In this document: in pieces, positions 24,778 to 33,368 of the stretch | Layout of the letters: each line of letters opens with the position of its first letter | Numbering within the stretch: the first letter of the stretch is position 1 | Assembly (NCBI RefSeq): GCF_014873495.1 | Contig: NZ_JADBGF010000001.1 | Span: 8,618,001-8,682,000 of the forward strand | Reading direction: 5' to 3' | Length of the DNA stretch: 64,000 nucleotides | From: Streptomyces stelliscabiei | GTDB lineage: Bacteria; Actinomycetota; Actinomycetes; Streptomycetales; Streptomycetaceae | Program-made: the position numbers and the translations under genes | Notes under the pieces: generated by a model | What the model was told of the DNA's origin: nothing | Seen by the model: the letters and a program-made list of their open reading frames with translations, nothing else | The model's database searches: none

Positions 24778-25625
24778 CGACCGACACCGACACCGAGCCG
24801 AACACACCCGCCCCGCCGACGGGAGGAGACGACGCCGTCGAGGCCGCCGTCTCCCGCCTGACCCGCGCAGCCGCCACCGGAACGCCCTGTGCCCCCGTCC
24901 GTGACCTGCTCGGCGACACCGGCGTCGACACCGCGTACGAGGTGCAGAGCCGTCTCGCCTCCGCGCGGCTGGCCGCGGGAGCACGAAGGGTCGGTGCCAA
25001 GATCGGCCTGACCGCGCCCGCCGTACAGGAGCAGTTCGGCGTCTTCGAACCCGACTTCGGGATGCTCTTCGACGACATGGTCCTCGCCCATGGCGAGCCC
25101 GTCGCCCTGGACCGCTTCATACAGCCGCGCGCCGAGGGGGAGATCGCCTTCGTCCTCGACCGTGATCTCGACCGGCCCGGCGCCACCGTCGCGGACGTCC
25201 TGCGCGCCACCGCCTTCGTCCTGCCGGCCGTCGAGATCGTGGACTCCCGCATCGCCGGATGGGACCTGACCATCACCGACACCGTCGCCGACAACGCCTC
25301 CAGCGGCGCCGTCGTCCTCGGCACCGTCCCGCACACCCTGGCCGGGCTCGACCTGGCCCGGGTCGGGATGACGCTGTACCGCGACGACGAGCCCGTCTCC
25401 TTCGGTGCCGGTCACGCCTGCCTCGGCTCCCCGGTCGTCGCCGTCACCTGGCTGGCGCGCGAACTGGCCCGCCGGGGCCGGCCCCTGTGCGCCGGCGACG
25501 TGGTGATGTCCGGTGCCCTGGGACCGATGGCGGAGATCAACGACGGTGGCCGCTACCGCCTGGAACTGGACGGACTCGGCACGGTCGAGGCCCTCATCGA
25601 GCCCCGTACGGAGGACAGCGCATGA
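24774..25625 (+). CDS. 2-oxopent-4-enoate hydratase (DmpE/MhpD-like)
   Basis: The 283-residue protein has the FAH-like hydratase core: VGAKIGLTAPAVQEQFG, IQPRAEGEIAFVL with metal-binding Glu residues, AVEIVDSRI and ITDTVADNASSG. It adds water to 2-oxopent-4-enoate to give 4-hydroxy-2-oxovalerate. A second paralog in the operon is the decarboxylase. I assign this one as hydratase from its place between ALDH and acetaldehyde dehydrogenase, as in dmp clusters. The N-terminal 15 residues are Thr/Pro-rich. Start and stop both overlap neighbours (ATGA). Confidence 0.85.
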   Translation: MTTDTDTEPNTPAPPTGGDDAVEAAVSRLTRAAATGTPCAPVRDLLGDTGVDTAYEVQSRLASARLAAGARRVGAKIGLTAPAVQEQFGVFEPDFGMLFDDMVLAHGEPVALDRFIQPRAEGEIAFVLDRDLDRPGATVADVLRATAFVLPAVEIVDSRIAGWDLTITDTVADNASSGAVVLGTVPHTLAGLDLARVGMTLYRDDEPVSFGAGHACLGSPVVAVTWLARELARRGRPLCAGDVVMSGALGPMAEINDGGRYRLELDGLGTVEALIEPRTEDSA

Positions 25626-26587
25626 GCACCGGAACCACCGCCCGGGCCGACGGCGTCAAGGTCGCCGTCCTGGGCTCGGGGAACATCGGAACCGACCTGA
25701 TGGTCAAGGTCATCCGGCAGTCGAAGAACCTGCGCATGGCGGCCTTGGCGGGCATCGACCCGGCCTCCGAGGGCCTGGCGCGCGCCCGGCGCCTGCACGT
25801 GGCCACCACCCCTGCGGGAATCGACGGTCTCCTGGAGATGGACGAGTTCGCCGACGTCCGGATCGTGTTCGACGCGACCTCGGCCGGCGCCCACGCCCGG
25901 CACGCCGAAGTCTGCCGCGCCCACGGCAAACTGCTTGTCGACCTCACGCCGGCCGCTTCGGGGCCGCTCACCGTCCCCTCGGTGAACCTGGAGAAGCACC
26001 TCGCCGCCGACGACGTCAACATGGTCACCTGCGGCGGGCAGGCCACCGTACCCGTCGCCGCGGCCGTCTCCCGGGTGACTCCGGTGGCCTACGCCGAGAT
26101 CGTGGCTTCCCTCTCGACCCGGTCCGCCGGGCCCGGCACCCGCGCCAACATCGACGAGTTCACCGAGACCACCGCCCGGGCCCTGCGCGAGGTCGCGGGC
26201 GCGGCCACCGCCAAGGCCGTCATCGTGCTCAACCCGGCCGACCCGCCGGTGTCCATGCGCAACACCGTCTACTGCGTCGTCGAGGACGCCACGGCCGGCA
26301 CGCTGCGCGCCATCGAGGACTCGGTGGGGCAGGCGGTCCGGGACGTCCAGGAGTACGTGCCCGGCTACGAACTCGTGCAGGACGTGCAGTTCGACGCCCT
26401 GCGGGAGGTGTGGATCCCGCACCTCGGCCGGCATGTGACGGGCACGCAGGTCACCTGCTTCCTCCAGGTCCGCGGCGCCGGCCACTACCTGCCGGAATAC
26501 GCCGGCAACCTCGACATCATGACCTCCGCCGCCCTGCGGACAGCCGAGCGCATGGCCGAACTCCGAGGATGGGTGAGCAGCAAGTGA
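25622..26587 (+). CDS. acetaldehyde dehydrogenase (acylating)
   Basis: The 321-residue protein has a Rossmann start VAVLGSGNIGTDLMVK and the catalytic Cys in VNMVTCGGQATVP. The later MRNTVYC and EVWIPHLGRHVTGTQVT segments are typical of DmpF/MhpF. It converts acetaldehyde, NAD+ and CoA to acetyl-CoA. It works as a complex with the aldolase, whose gene follows with a GTGA overlap, so acetaldehyde is channelled rather than released. Confidence 0.95.
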   Translation: MSTGTTARADGVKVAVLGSGNIGTDLMVKVIRQSKNLRMAALAGIDPASEGLARARRLHVATTPAGIDGLLEMDEFADVRIVFDATSAGAHARHAEVCRAHGKLLVDLTPAASGPLTVPSVNLEKHLAADDVNMVTCGGQATVPVAAAVSRVTPVAYAEIVASLSTRSAGPGTRANIDEFTETTARALREVAGAATAKAVIVLNPADPPVSMRNTVYCVVEDATAGTLRAIEDSVGQAVRDVQEYVPGYELVQDVQFDALREVWIPHLGRHVTGTQVTCFLQVRGAGHYLPEYAGNLDIMTSAALRTAERMAELRGWVSSK

Positions 26588-27609
26588 ACCTCTACGTCCA
26601 GGACGTGACCCTGCGGGACGGCATGCACGCCGTCGGGCACCGCTACACCACCGCCCAGGTCCGCGACATCGTGGCCGCACTCGACCGGGCCGGGGTGGAC
26701 GCCATCGAGGTCGCCCACGGCGACGGCCTCGGCGGCTCCAGCGCCACCTACGGCTTCGGGGCTCACACCGACGAAGAATGGATCCGGGCCGCGGCCGAGG
26801 TGATCGAGAACGCCACCCTCACCACCCTGCTGCTGCCGGGCATCGGCACCATCGCCGACCTGCGCCGGGCCCGTGCTCTCGGCGTGGGCAGCGTGCGCGT
26901 GGCCACCCACTGCACCGAGGCCGACATCAGCGCGCAGCACATCGCCTGGGCCCGCGAGAGCGGCATGGACGTCGCCGGGTTCCTGATGATGAGCCACATG
27001 GCCGCCCCGGCCCGACTCGCCGAACAAGCCCGGCTGATGGAGTCCTACGGAGCCCACTGCGTCTACGTCACCGACTCCGCCGGCCGACTGACCATGACCG
27101 ATGTGGCCGAACGCGTCGACGCCCTGCGCCAGGTGCTCGCCGACGACACGCAGATCGGCATCCACGCGCACGAGAACCTGTCGCTGTCCGTCGCCAACAG
27201 CGTCACGGCCGTCGAGCACGGGGCACTGCGCGTGGACGTCGCGCTCGCCGGACAAGGGGCGGGCGCAGGGAACTGTCCAGCGGAGCCGTTCGTCGCCGTG
27301 GCGGACCTGCTCGGCTGGAGCCACGGCTGCGATCTGTTCGCCCTCCAGGACGCCGCCGAGGACCTCGTACGTCCCCTGCGGGAGCGGCCCGTCCAGGTCG
27401 ACCGCGACACCCTGACCCTCGGCCGCGCGGGCGTCTACTCCAGCTTCCTGCTGCACGCGGCACGCGTGGCCGCGCGGCACCGGCTCGACTCCCGCCTGCT
27501 GCTCCAGGAGGCCGGCCGCCGCGGTCTGGTCGGCGGCCAGGAGGACCTTCTCACCGACATCGCCCTGGACCTGGCCCGCGTGCCCGCCGAGGCAGGAGAA
27601 ACAGCATGA
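26584..27609 (+). CDS. dmpG: 4-hydroxy-2-oxovalerate aldolase
   Basis: The 341-residue class II aldolase begins NLYVQDVTLRDGMHAVGHRYT, with the Arg-Asp of the active site, and has the metal-ligand HAHENLSLSVANS motif. GAGNCPAEPFVAV is also characteristic. It splits 4-hydroxy-2-oxovalerate to pyruvate and acetaldehyde. The family start right before YVQDVTLRDG supports the overlapping GTG; an ATG 15 nt upstream is possible. It partners the acylating dehydrogenase just upstream. Confidence 0.95.
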   Translation: MNLYVQDVTLRDGMHAVGHRYTTAQVRDIVAALDRAGVDAIEVAHGDGLGGSSATYGFGAHTDEEWIRAAAEVIENATLTTLLLPGIGTIADLRRARALGVGSVRVATHCTEADISAQHIAWARESGMDVAGFLMMSHMAAPARLAEQARLMESYGAHCVYVTDSAGRLTMTDVAERVDALRQVLADDTQIGIHAHENLSLSVANSVTAVEHGALRVDVALAGQGAGAGNCPAEPFVAVADLLGWSHGCDLFALQDAAEDLVRPLRERPVQVDRDTLTLGRAGVYSSFLLHAARVAARHRLDSRLLLQEAGRRGLVGGQEDLLTDIALDLARVPAEAGETA

Positions 27610-28367
27610 GCACCCCCGATCGACTGGAACTCGCCCTGCGTCTGCACACGGCTGCTCACCGGCGCACCCCCGTCCCCAGCCTCGCCGACACCCACTCTCT
27701 CGGCATCGACGACTCCTACGCCGTGCAGGAAGCACTGGTCGGCCTGCGGCAGACCGGGGGAGAGCGGCTCACCGGCGTGAAGCTGGGCTTCACCAGCAAG
27801 GCCAAGATGGCGCAGATGGGTGTCTCCGAGATCATCGTGGGACACCTGACCGACGCCATGCGCATCGGCGACGGCGCCGAGGTGGAACTGTCGGACTTCA
27901 TCCATCCCCGGGTCGAACCGGAAGTGGCGTTCCGGCTGAGCCGACAGGTCGATCTCGACGACCCCGCGACCGACATCGCATCGTGCGTGGACGCGGTCGC
28001 ACCGGCCATCGAGATCATCGACTCCCGCTACCAGGACTTCCGTTTCACCGTCACCGACGTCATCGCCGACAACACCTCGGCCGCCGGTTACGCCGTCGGC
28101 TCCTGGCACCCGCTCACCGACATCGCGAACAAGGCGGTGCGGCTGCGCACCCCGCAGGCGGAGGCCGTCGGATCCACCGCGGCGATCCTCGGAGCACCCC
28201 TGGCCGCCCTGCACGCCCTGCTCGACATCTGCCGCAGGCGCCGTATCCCCCTCGCCCCCGGGCAGATCGTCCTGGCCGGCGCCGCCACTGCGGCCCTGCC
28301 GCTCACCCCTGGCGTCACCTTCTGCGACATCGCTGGGCTCGGCACCGTAACCCTGAAGGGCCGCTGA
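27606..28367 (+). CDS. 2-oxo-3-hexenedioate (4-oxalocrotonate) decarboxylase
   Basis: The 253-residue protein is a hydratase/decarboxylase paralog. It shows GVKLGFTSKAKMAQMGV, IHPRVEPEVAFRLSR with metal-binding Glu residues, IEIIDSRYQDFRFTVTDVIADN and APGQIVLAGAATAA. The SKAKMxQMG stretch and the operon order (last of the dmp-like set) point to the DmpH/AmnE decarboxylase. It removes CO2 from 4-oxalocrotonate to give 2-oxopent-4-enoate. It overlaps the aldolase gene (ATGA) and abuts the deaminase gene (TGATG). Confidence 0.85.
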   Translation: MSTPDRLELALRLHTAAHRRTPVPSLADTHSLGIDDSYAVQEALVGLRQTGGERLTGVKLGFTSKAKMAQMGVSEIIVGHLTDAMRIGDGAEVELSDFIHPRVEPEVAFRLSRQVDLDDPATDIASCVDAVAPAIEIIDSRYQDFRFTVTDVIADNTSAAGYAVGSWHPLTDIANKAVRLRTPQAEAVGSTAAILGAPLAALHALLDICRRRRIPLAPGQIVLAGAATAALPLTPGVTFCDIAGLGTVTLKGR

Positions 28368-28789
28368 TGAACACCGCACGCGTAGTCGACGGGCAGGCCG
28401 CCCCCCGAGGACGGTTCCCGCACGTCAAGGTCGTCGGCGACCTCGTCTTCGTCTCCGGCACCAGCTCCCGCAGGCCGGACAACACCTTCGCGGGAGCCGA
28501 GGCCGACGCCCTGGGCACGACCACCCTCGACATCCGGGCCCAGACCCGCGCCGTCATCGAGAACCTGCGCGCCATCCTGCGGTCGGTCGGCGCCGACCTG
28601 GAGGACATCGCCCAGATCACCGCCTACCTCGTGAACATGAACGACTTCGGTGGCTACAACGAGGTCTACGCCGAGTACTTCGACGCCCACGGCCCCACCC
28701 GCACGACGGTCGCCGTCCACCAGTTGCCGCACCCGCACCTGCTCATCGAGATCCAGGCCATCGCCACCCTCAGCCGCTTGGGACACTGA
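28367..28789 (+). CDS. 2-aminomuconate deaminase (RidA/YjgF family)
   Basis: The 140-residue protein is a RidA fold: LVFVSGTSSRRPDNTFAGA, then IENLRAILRSVGADLEDIAQITAYLVNMNDFGGYNEVYAEYF and a TRTTVAVHQLPHPHLLIEIQAIA C-terminus (given here as overlapping pieces). The SGTSSRR variant and context match AmnD/NbaF deaminases, which turn 2-aminomuconate into 4-oxalocrotonate and ammonia. A generic reactive-enamine deaminase is the alternative, but the operon makes that less likely. Confidence 0.87.
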   Translation: MNTARVVDGQAAPRGRFPHVKVVGDLVFVSGTSSRRPDNTFAGAEADALGTTTLDIRAQTRAVIENLRAILRSVGADLEDIAQITAYLVNMNDFGGYNEVYAEYFDAHGPTRTTVAVHQLPHPHLLIEIQAIATLSRLGH

Positions 28790-28815
28790 CCCGCCATTTT
28801 CCAAGGAGACACGTC

Positions 28816-29337
28816 ATGACCGTCCTCCCCGAGGTCATCCATTTCCAGAAGTGGATCGACGACCACGCCCACCTGCTCAAGCCGCCCGTGAACAACCGCA
28901 CCATGGCCCTGGGCGCGGACTTCATCGTCCAGGTCGTCGGCGGCCCCAACCAGCGCACCGACTACCACGTCGACCCGTACGAGGAGTGGTTCCACCAGGT
29001 GCGCGGCGCCATGTACGTCGACGTCATGACCGAGAACGGCCCGCGCACCGTCCACATCCGGGAGGGCGAGAGCTGGCTGCTGCCCGGGAACGTGCCGCAC
29101 TCCCCGCAGCGCCCGGAAGCCGACAGCATCGGCCTGGTCATCGAACGCGTCCGAGAGCCGGGCACCCTGGAGAAGTTCCAGTGGTACTGCCCCGCCTGCC
29201 ACGCCCTCGTCCACGAGGTGGAGCTCCAGGTCACCGACATCGTGGCCGACCTGCCCCCCGTCTTCGCCGCCTTCTACGACGACCGGCAGGCCCGGATCTG
29301 CGGCTCCTGCGGGGCCGAGCACCCCGGGAAGGGATGA
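28816..29337 (+). CDS. nbaC: 3-hydroxyanthranilate 3,4-dioxygenase
   Basis: The 173-residue cupin has every key residue at the same number as the Cupriavidus enzyme: His51, Glu57 and His95 for the catalytic Fe2+, and Cys125, Cys128, Cys162 and Cys165 for the rubredoxin-like second iron. It opens the ring of 3-hydroxyanthranilate to 2-amino-3-carboxymuconate semialdehyde. Its AAGGAGA site is 8 nt before the ATG. The next gene starts 4 nt after its stop. Confidence 0.96.
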   Translation: MTVLPEVIHFQKWIDDHAHLLKPPVNNRTMALGADFIVQVVGGPNQRTDYHVDPYEEWFHQVRGAMYVDVMTENGPRTVHIREGESWLLPGNVPHSPQRPEADSIGLVIERVREPGTLEKFQWYCPACHALVHEVELQVTDIVADLPPVFAAFYDDRQARICGSCGAEHPGKG

Positions 29338-29341
29338 CCCC

Positions 29342-30358
29342 GTGCCCGAGCACTCGCACGAGGCCGACACCATCGACGTCCACACCCACTACGTCCCGCA
29401 CGGCTGGCCCGACCTCCGCGCCGACGCCGGTCCCCAGGCGCCCTGGCTGCGCGTCGAGTCGGAGGCCGACGCGATGATCATGCTCGGATCCCGGGAGTTC
29501 CGGCGAATCGGCGCCGAGTGCTGGGACGCGTCGGCCCGTCTGAAGGACATGGACGCCGACGGCATCGGCATGCAGGTTGTCTCACCCACGCCGGCCTTCT
29601 TCCACTACGGCCGCAGCGGTGCCGAGGCGGCACGGATCGCACGGATCTTCAACGACCTGGCCCTGGACATCGTCGCCCCGGCCCCCGACCACCTCGTCCC
29701 CTTCTGCCAGGTGCCGCTGCAGGACCCCGACGCGGCCTGCCGCGAACTGGAACGCTGCCTGGCCAACGGGCACCGGGGAGTCGAGATCGGCAACCACGTC
29801 GGCGACCACGACCTGGACAGCGCGGGCGTCGTCACCTTCCTCCAGCACTGCGCCCTGCTTCAGGTCCCGGTCTTCGTCCACCCCTGGGACATGGACGACT
29901 CACCCCGACTGCGCCGCTGGATGGCGCAGTGGCTGACCGCCATGCCCGCCGAGACCCATCTGTCGCTCCTGGCGATGATCCTCGGCGGGGTCTTCGACCG
30001 TGTCGACGACCGGCTGAAGATCTGCTTCGCGCACGGCGGAGGATCCTTCGCCCTCTGGCTCGGACGCATGGACAACGCCTGGCGGGGCCGCCCCGACGTG
30101 GTGGGCACCTCCGCACACCCGCCGTCGCACTACATCGGCCGGTTCCACGTCGACTCCGTCGTCTTCGACCCGCGCGCCCTGCGCCTGCTGGTGGACACCT
30201 ACGGCGCCGGACAGGTCATGGTCGGCAGCGACTACCCGTACCCGCTGGGCGAGCGGCCCGCGGGCCGGGTCGTGCGCGAGAGCGACTTCCTCTCTGCCGA
30301 GGAGAAGGCGTCGATCCGCAGGGGCAACGCCGAACGCTTCCTCGGGCTCGCCGGTTGA
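29342..30358 (+). CDS. nbaD: 2-amino-3-carboxymuconate-6-semialdehyde decarboxylase (ACMSD)
   Basis: The 338-residue amidohydrolase-fold protein starts with the metal motif DVHTHYVPHGWPDL and has GVEIGNHVGDHDL, VFVHPWDMDD (His), CFAHGGGSFALWLGRMDNAW and the C-terminal VGSDYPYPLGE with the metal Asp. All are hallmarks of ACMSD. It removes CO2 to give 2-aminomuconate semialdehyde, directing the ring-cleavage product to catabolism rather than to quinolinate and NAD. GTG start. It is the last structural gene of the operon. Confidence 0.95.
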   Translation: MPEHSHEADTIDVHTHYVPHGWPDLRADAGPQAPWLRVESEADAMIMLGSREFRRIGAECWDASARLKDMDADGIGMQVVSPTPAFFHYGRSGAEAARIARIFNDLALDIVAPAPDHLVPFCQVPLQDPDAACRELERCLANGHRGVEIGNHVGDHDLDSAGVVTFLQHCALLQVPVFVHPWDMDDSPRLRRWMAQWLTAMPAETHLSLLAMILGGVFDRVDDRLKICFAHGGGSFALWLGRMDNAWRGRPDVVGTSAHPPSHYIGRFHVDSVVFDPRALRLLVDTYGAGQVMVGSDYPYPLGERPAGRVVRESDFLSAEEKASIRRGNAERFLGLAG

Positions 30359-30435
30359 GAGGCGGCGCCCGGTGCCGGGCCAGGACCAGTGCACAAGCCG
30401 CCTAACATGACTGCCGGACCTGCGGAGGTGGTGAG

Positions 30436-31650
30436 ATGTCCCAGCTGGGCCGCGACGGCACGGCCGGTCGGCGTGAAGACCTGTTCTCGGTCATCGACGC
30501 CGCCGGGGAACTCCTCAACGTGCCGATCGTCCTGGAGGACACCGAGTTCCGGGTGCTCGCCTGGTCGAAAGGACAGCAGAGCGCGGACGAGGAAAGGGTC
30601 TCCGGAATCCTGGAGCGGCAGGCCCAGCCCTGGCTCGTCGAGGTGCTGCGCTCCCGGGGGGACATCGCCCGCCTGATCGCCTCCCCGGAGCCCGTCTTCC
30701 TGGACCCGGCCTCCGACCGGGCCAAGCCCCGGATGGCCTGCCGGGTCCAGCACGACGGTCCGCACCTGGGGTACCTGTGGGCCACCACCCAGACCCCGTT
30801 CGACTCACAGCAGACGGCGCACTTCCGCGCCGCCGCACGGACGATCGCCGTCCGTATGAGCCATGACGGACAGGGCACCACCGAGCAGGACGACCTGGAG
30901 GCCCTCCTGTTCGGGACGGCGGACGCCGAACAGGCCGCCGCGCGGGTGGGGCTGTCCACCACCAAGGCCACTGTCCTGGCCGCCGCGCCGGGCCGGCCGG
31001 CGCACGACGCGGCCTTCGGCGAGACCCCGTCGGACATGCTGCGTCTGTACCTGACGACCGCGCACCCCCGCTCCCTCGTCACCCGGCACGACCGCGCCAC
31101 CTACGCGGTGCTGCCCTGGCCGGCATCCACGGACGACGCCGAGGCCAGGGCCCGCTCGGTGAACGTCGCCCGGGACCTGTGGAACCGTGCGGCGCTGCGG
31201 GAGCGCATCGTGCTGGCCGTCAGCTCCGCCGTTGCGGAACCCGGCCGGATCCCGTACGCCAGATCCCACGTCGACCGGATCACCGGACTGCAACAGCAGT
31301 ACCCGTCGGCCCCCCGCGTCGCCGCCTTCGAGGACGTCCAGCTGCTGTACGCCCTCTCCCGGCTGCGGGGCGCCCTCCGCCAGGACGGCGAGACCCTGGG
31401 CGGCGCCGTCTCCGCACTGGAACGCCACGACCGGCACCAGCACACCCAGCTCCTGGCCACACTCCGCTGCTACCTGGACCACTTCGGCGACACCAACGCC
31501 GCCGCCGCGCAGCTGCATCTGCACCCGAACACCTTCCGCTACCGCCTCCAACGCATCAGAGAGGTGAGCGGCTTCGACCCGCGTGACGCGCAGACGCGCT
31601 TCCTGGCGGAACTGCACCTGCGCATGCGCGATCTGGAGATCCCCGACTGA
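30436..31650 (+). CDS. PucR/CdaR-type transcriptional regulator
   Basis: The 404-residue protein has an N-terminal sensory region resembling a PAS/GAF fold (FSVIDAAGELLNVPIVLEDTEFRVLAWS). The C-terminal PucR-type helix-turn-helix is at about residues 335-395 (LLATLRCYLDHFGDTNAAAAQLHLHPNTFRYRLQRI, given here in part). Such regulators activate catabolic genes in response to a metabolite. It starts 77 nt after the ACMSD stop in the same direction, so it may be co-transcribed with the pathway it controls. GGAGGTGGTG precedes the ATG. Confidence 0.88.
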   Translation: MSQLGRDGTAGRREDLFSVIDAAGELLNVPIVLEDTEFRVLAWSKGQQSADEERVSGILERQAQPWLVEVLRSRGDIARLIASPEPVFLDPASDRAKPRMACRVQHDGPHLGYLWATTQTPFDSQQTAHFRAAARTIAVRMSHDGQGTTEQDDLEALLFGTADAEQAAARVGLSTTKATVLAAAPGRPAHDAAFGETPSDMLRLYLTTAHPRSLVTRHDRATYAVLPWPASTDDAEARARSVNVARDLWNRAALRERIVLAVSSAVAEPGRIPYARSHVDRITGLQQQYPSAPRVAAFEDVQLLYALSRLRGALRQDGETLGGAVSALERHDRHQHTQLLATLRCYLDHFGDTNAAAAQLHLHPNTFRYRLQRIREVSGFDPRDAQTRFLAELHLRMRDLEIPD

Positions 31651-31706
31651 TTAGTGTTCCGACGAATAAGTTGAGCAGTGCGGGGGCCGCCGAGGACCCT
31701 TTCGGC

Positions 31707-32927
31707 ATGGCACTGCTCAGCGACCGCAACCTCCTGCTGCTCTTCGTCGGCCAGGGCGTCTCCCGACTCGGCGACGGCCTGTACACCGCCGCCGTCGCCT
31801 GGCAGGCATGGGCCCTCACCCACAACCCGTCGGCGGTCGCGCTCGTCACCGTGGCCGCGTACGCCCCGGCGTTCCTGGCCACCTTCGTGGCCGCCTCGTA
31901 CGCCGACCGCTACGACCGCAGACGCCTGATGATCGGCACCGACATCGCCCGCGCGGCCGTGGTGGCCGCCGGTGTTGGGATGCTGCTGGCAGGTGCGCTG
32001 AACCTGACCGTGCTGGTCCTGGGAACGGCCCTGCTGGCCCTCATCGGCGCGCCCTTCGCACCGGCACGGAACGCGATCGTGCCCCAGATCGTGCCGGCCG
32101 AACACCTGCAGCAGGCCAACGGCGTGCTCCAGGTCGCCTTCCGAGCCGCGTTCTTCGTCGGACCGCTGCTGCTCGCCCCGCTGCTCGCCTTCGCCTCCTT
32201 CCCGCTGGTCATGGCGGTGGACGGTCTCACCTTCCTGCTCTCCGCGGCGGCCCTGTACGCCCTGCGCGTCCGCCGTCCCGCCCCGGCCGGGCCGCGCGTC
32301 CGGCTGGGCGCGGACCTCGCCGCCGGCCTCGCGGCCCTGCGGGCGGCGCCCGATGTGCTGGTCGTCATCGCCACCTTCGTCCTCGCGCTCGCCGTGGCCA
32401 GTGGGTTCCTGGCCGTCGGTCTGGTGGTTCTGGTCGGCCAAGGCGGTGAGTACGGGCTCATGCTGGGCATCGCCGGCCTCGCCGAGATCGCCGGCGCCCT
32501 GGTGCTCGTACGCCTGCCTCTGCCCAGACTCGCCGTGACCGCGGTCCTGGCCTGGGCCCTGCTCGGAGCCTTCCGCCTTCCGCTGGGCCTGGTCCACGCG
32601 CCTGCGGCCATCGCCGTGCTCCTCGCCGTCACCGGACTCGCGTCGGCCCTGACCGACATCCCGTTGATCGCCTTCGTCCAACAGCGCATTCCCGAGGCCC
32701 ACCTCGCCAAGGCTCTGGGCCTGTGGGAGGCCGGTATCGCGGGCGCGCTGGCGGTGTCGCCGTTCCTGGCCTCCAGCGTCATCGGACACATCGGAGTGGA
32801 TCGCGCCTTCATGGTCTCCAGCGCCGTGCTCATAGCACTCGCGCTCGCTGCCGCGGTCGCGCTCACAGCGATGTCAGGAGCCCGCAGCCGCCCCACCGAG
32901 CGCGTCACGGTCCTGTCGCAGCCGTGA
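31707..32927 (+). CDS. MFS transporter (multidrug efflux type)
   Basis: The 406-residue protein has about 12 membrane helices. It has the MFS N-terminal pattern (LFVGQGVSRLGDGLYTAAVAWQAW) and a SYADRYDRRRLMIGTDIARA cytoplasmic loop of the MFS-3/EntS-like branch. I chose the ATG with GAGGA about 12 nt upstream over a TTG 36 nt earlier. It starts 56 nt after the PucR stop and could export toxic pathway intermediates. A hairpin about 160 nt downstream probably ends the transcript. Confidence 0.85.
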   Translation: MALLSDRNLLLLFVGQGVSRLGDGLYTAAVAWQAWALTHNPSAVALVTVAAYAPAFLATFVAASYADRYDRRRLMIGTDIARAAVVAAGVGMLLAGALNLTVLVLGTALLALIGAPFAPARNAIVPQIVPAEHLQQANGVLQVAFRAAFFVGPLLLAPLLAFASFPLVMAVDGLTFLLSAAALYALRVRRPAPAGPRVRLGADLAAGLAALRAAPDVLVVIATFVLALAVASGFLAVGLVVLVGQGGEYGLMLGIAGLAEIAGALVLVRLPLPRLAVTAVLAWALLGAFRLPLGLVHAPAAIAVLLAVTGLASALTDIPLIAFVQQRIPEAHLAKALGLWEAGIAGALAVSPFLASSVIGHIGVDRAFMVSSAVLIALALAAAVALTAMSGARSRPTERVTVLSQP

Positions 32928-33368
32928 CCCCTTGGCGACAAGTTTCTCGGCTTCGGCGATGGACCGATGGCCGGGCACGAGCACGCTCCTTCGGGCCGCC
33001 TGAGAAGCCATGAGACATTGACGGCACGCAACCCGCTCATGGCCCAATGCGCATGAAAGCCATGGCGACAGCCGACCACCGGCCGAGCGGCGCTCGCGGC
33101 GCCGCTCTTCGTGATGCGGCGGAAGCTGTTACGGGCCCTCAGCTGCATCGTGGGAAATGATCTTGAGCGGGATGGCGACGGCTAGGGGCCATTCGTAGCC
33201 GCTGGCCAGCGCGTTTCGTCGGTGTCCCTATGCCCCTGGACTTACGAATATGCGAGCGGGGAGGCTGATGCCGCTGCGGTTACCCGCTCAGTCTGGGGGA
33301 GATTGCGGCCCGGCACCCGTTTCAACTGATTCACGGTGACCTGAGCTCCGCGCCGGGGCAGCCTGGAA
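32928..33368. other. intergenic stretch with a terminator, no gene seen
   Basis: Between the convergent MFS and ALDH genes, no frame shows coding character. The only clear element is the hairpin listed separately. The rest is mixed-composition sequence. Confidence 0.6.
33085..33107. terminator. hairpin between convergent operons
   Basis: Perfect 9-bp arms GAGCGGCGC and GCGCCGCTC surround a TCGCG loop, followed by TTCGTG. It would end the tryptophan-side transcript from the plus strand and the long minus-strand operon from the other side. Confidence 0.65.
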
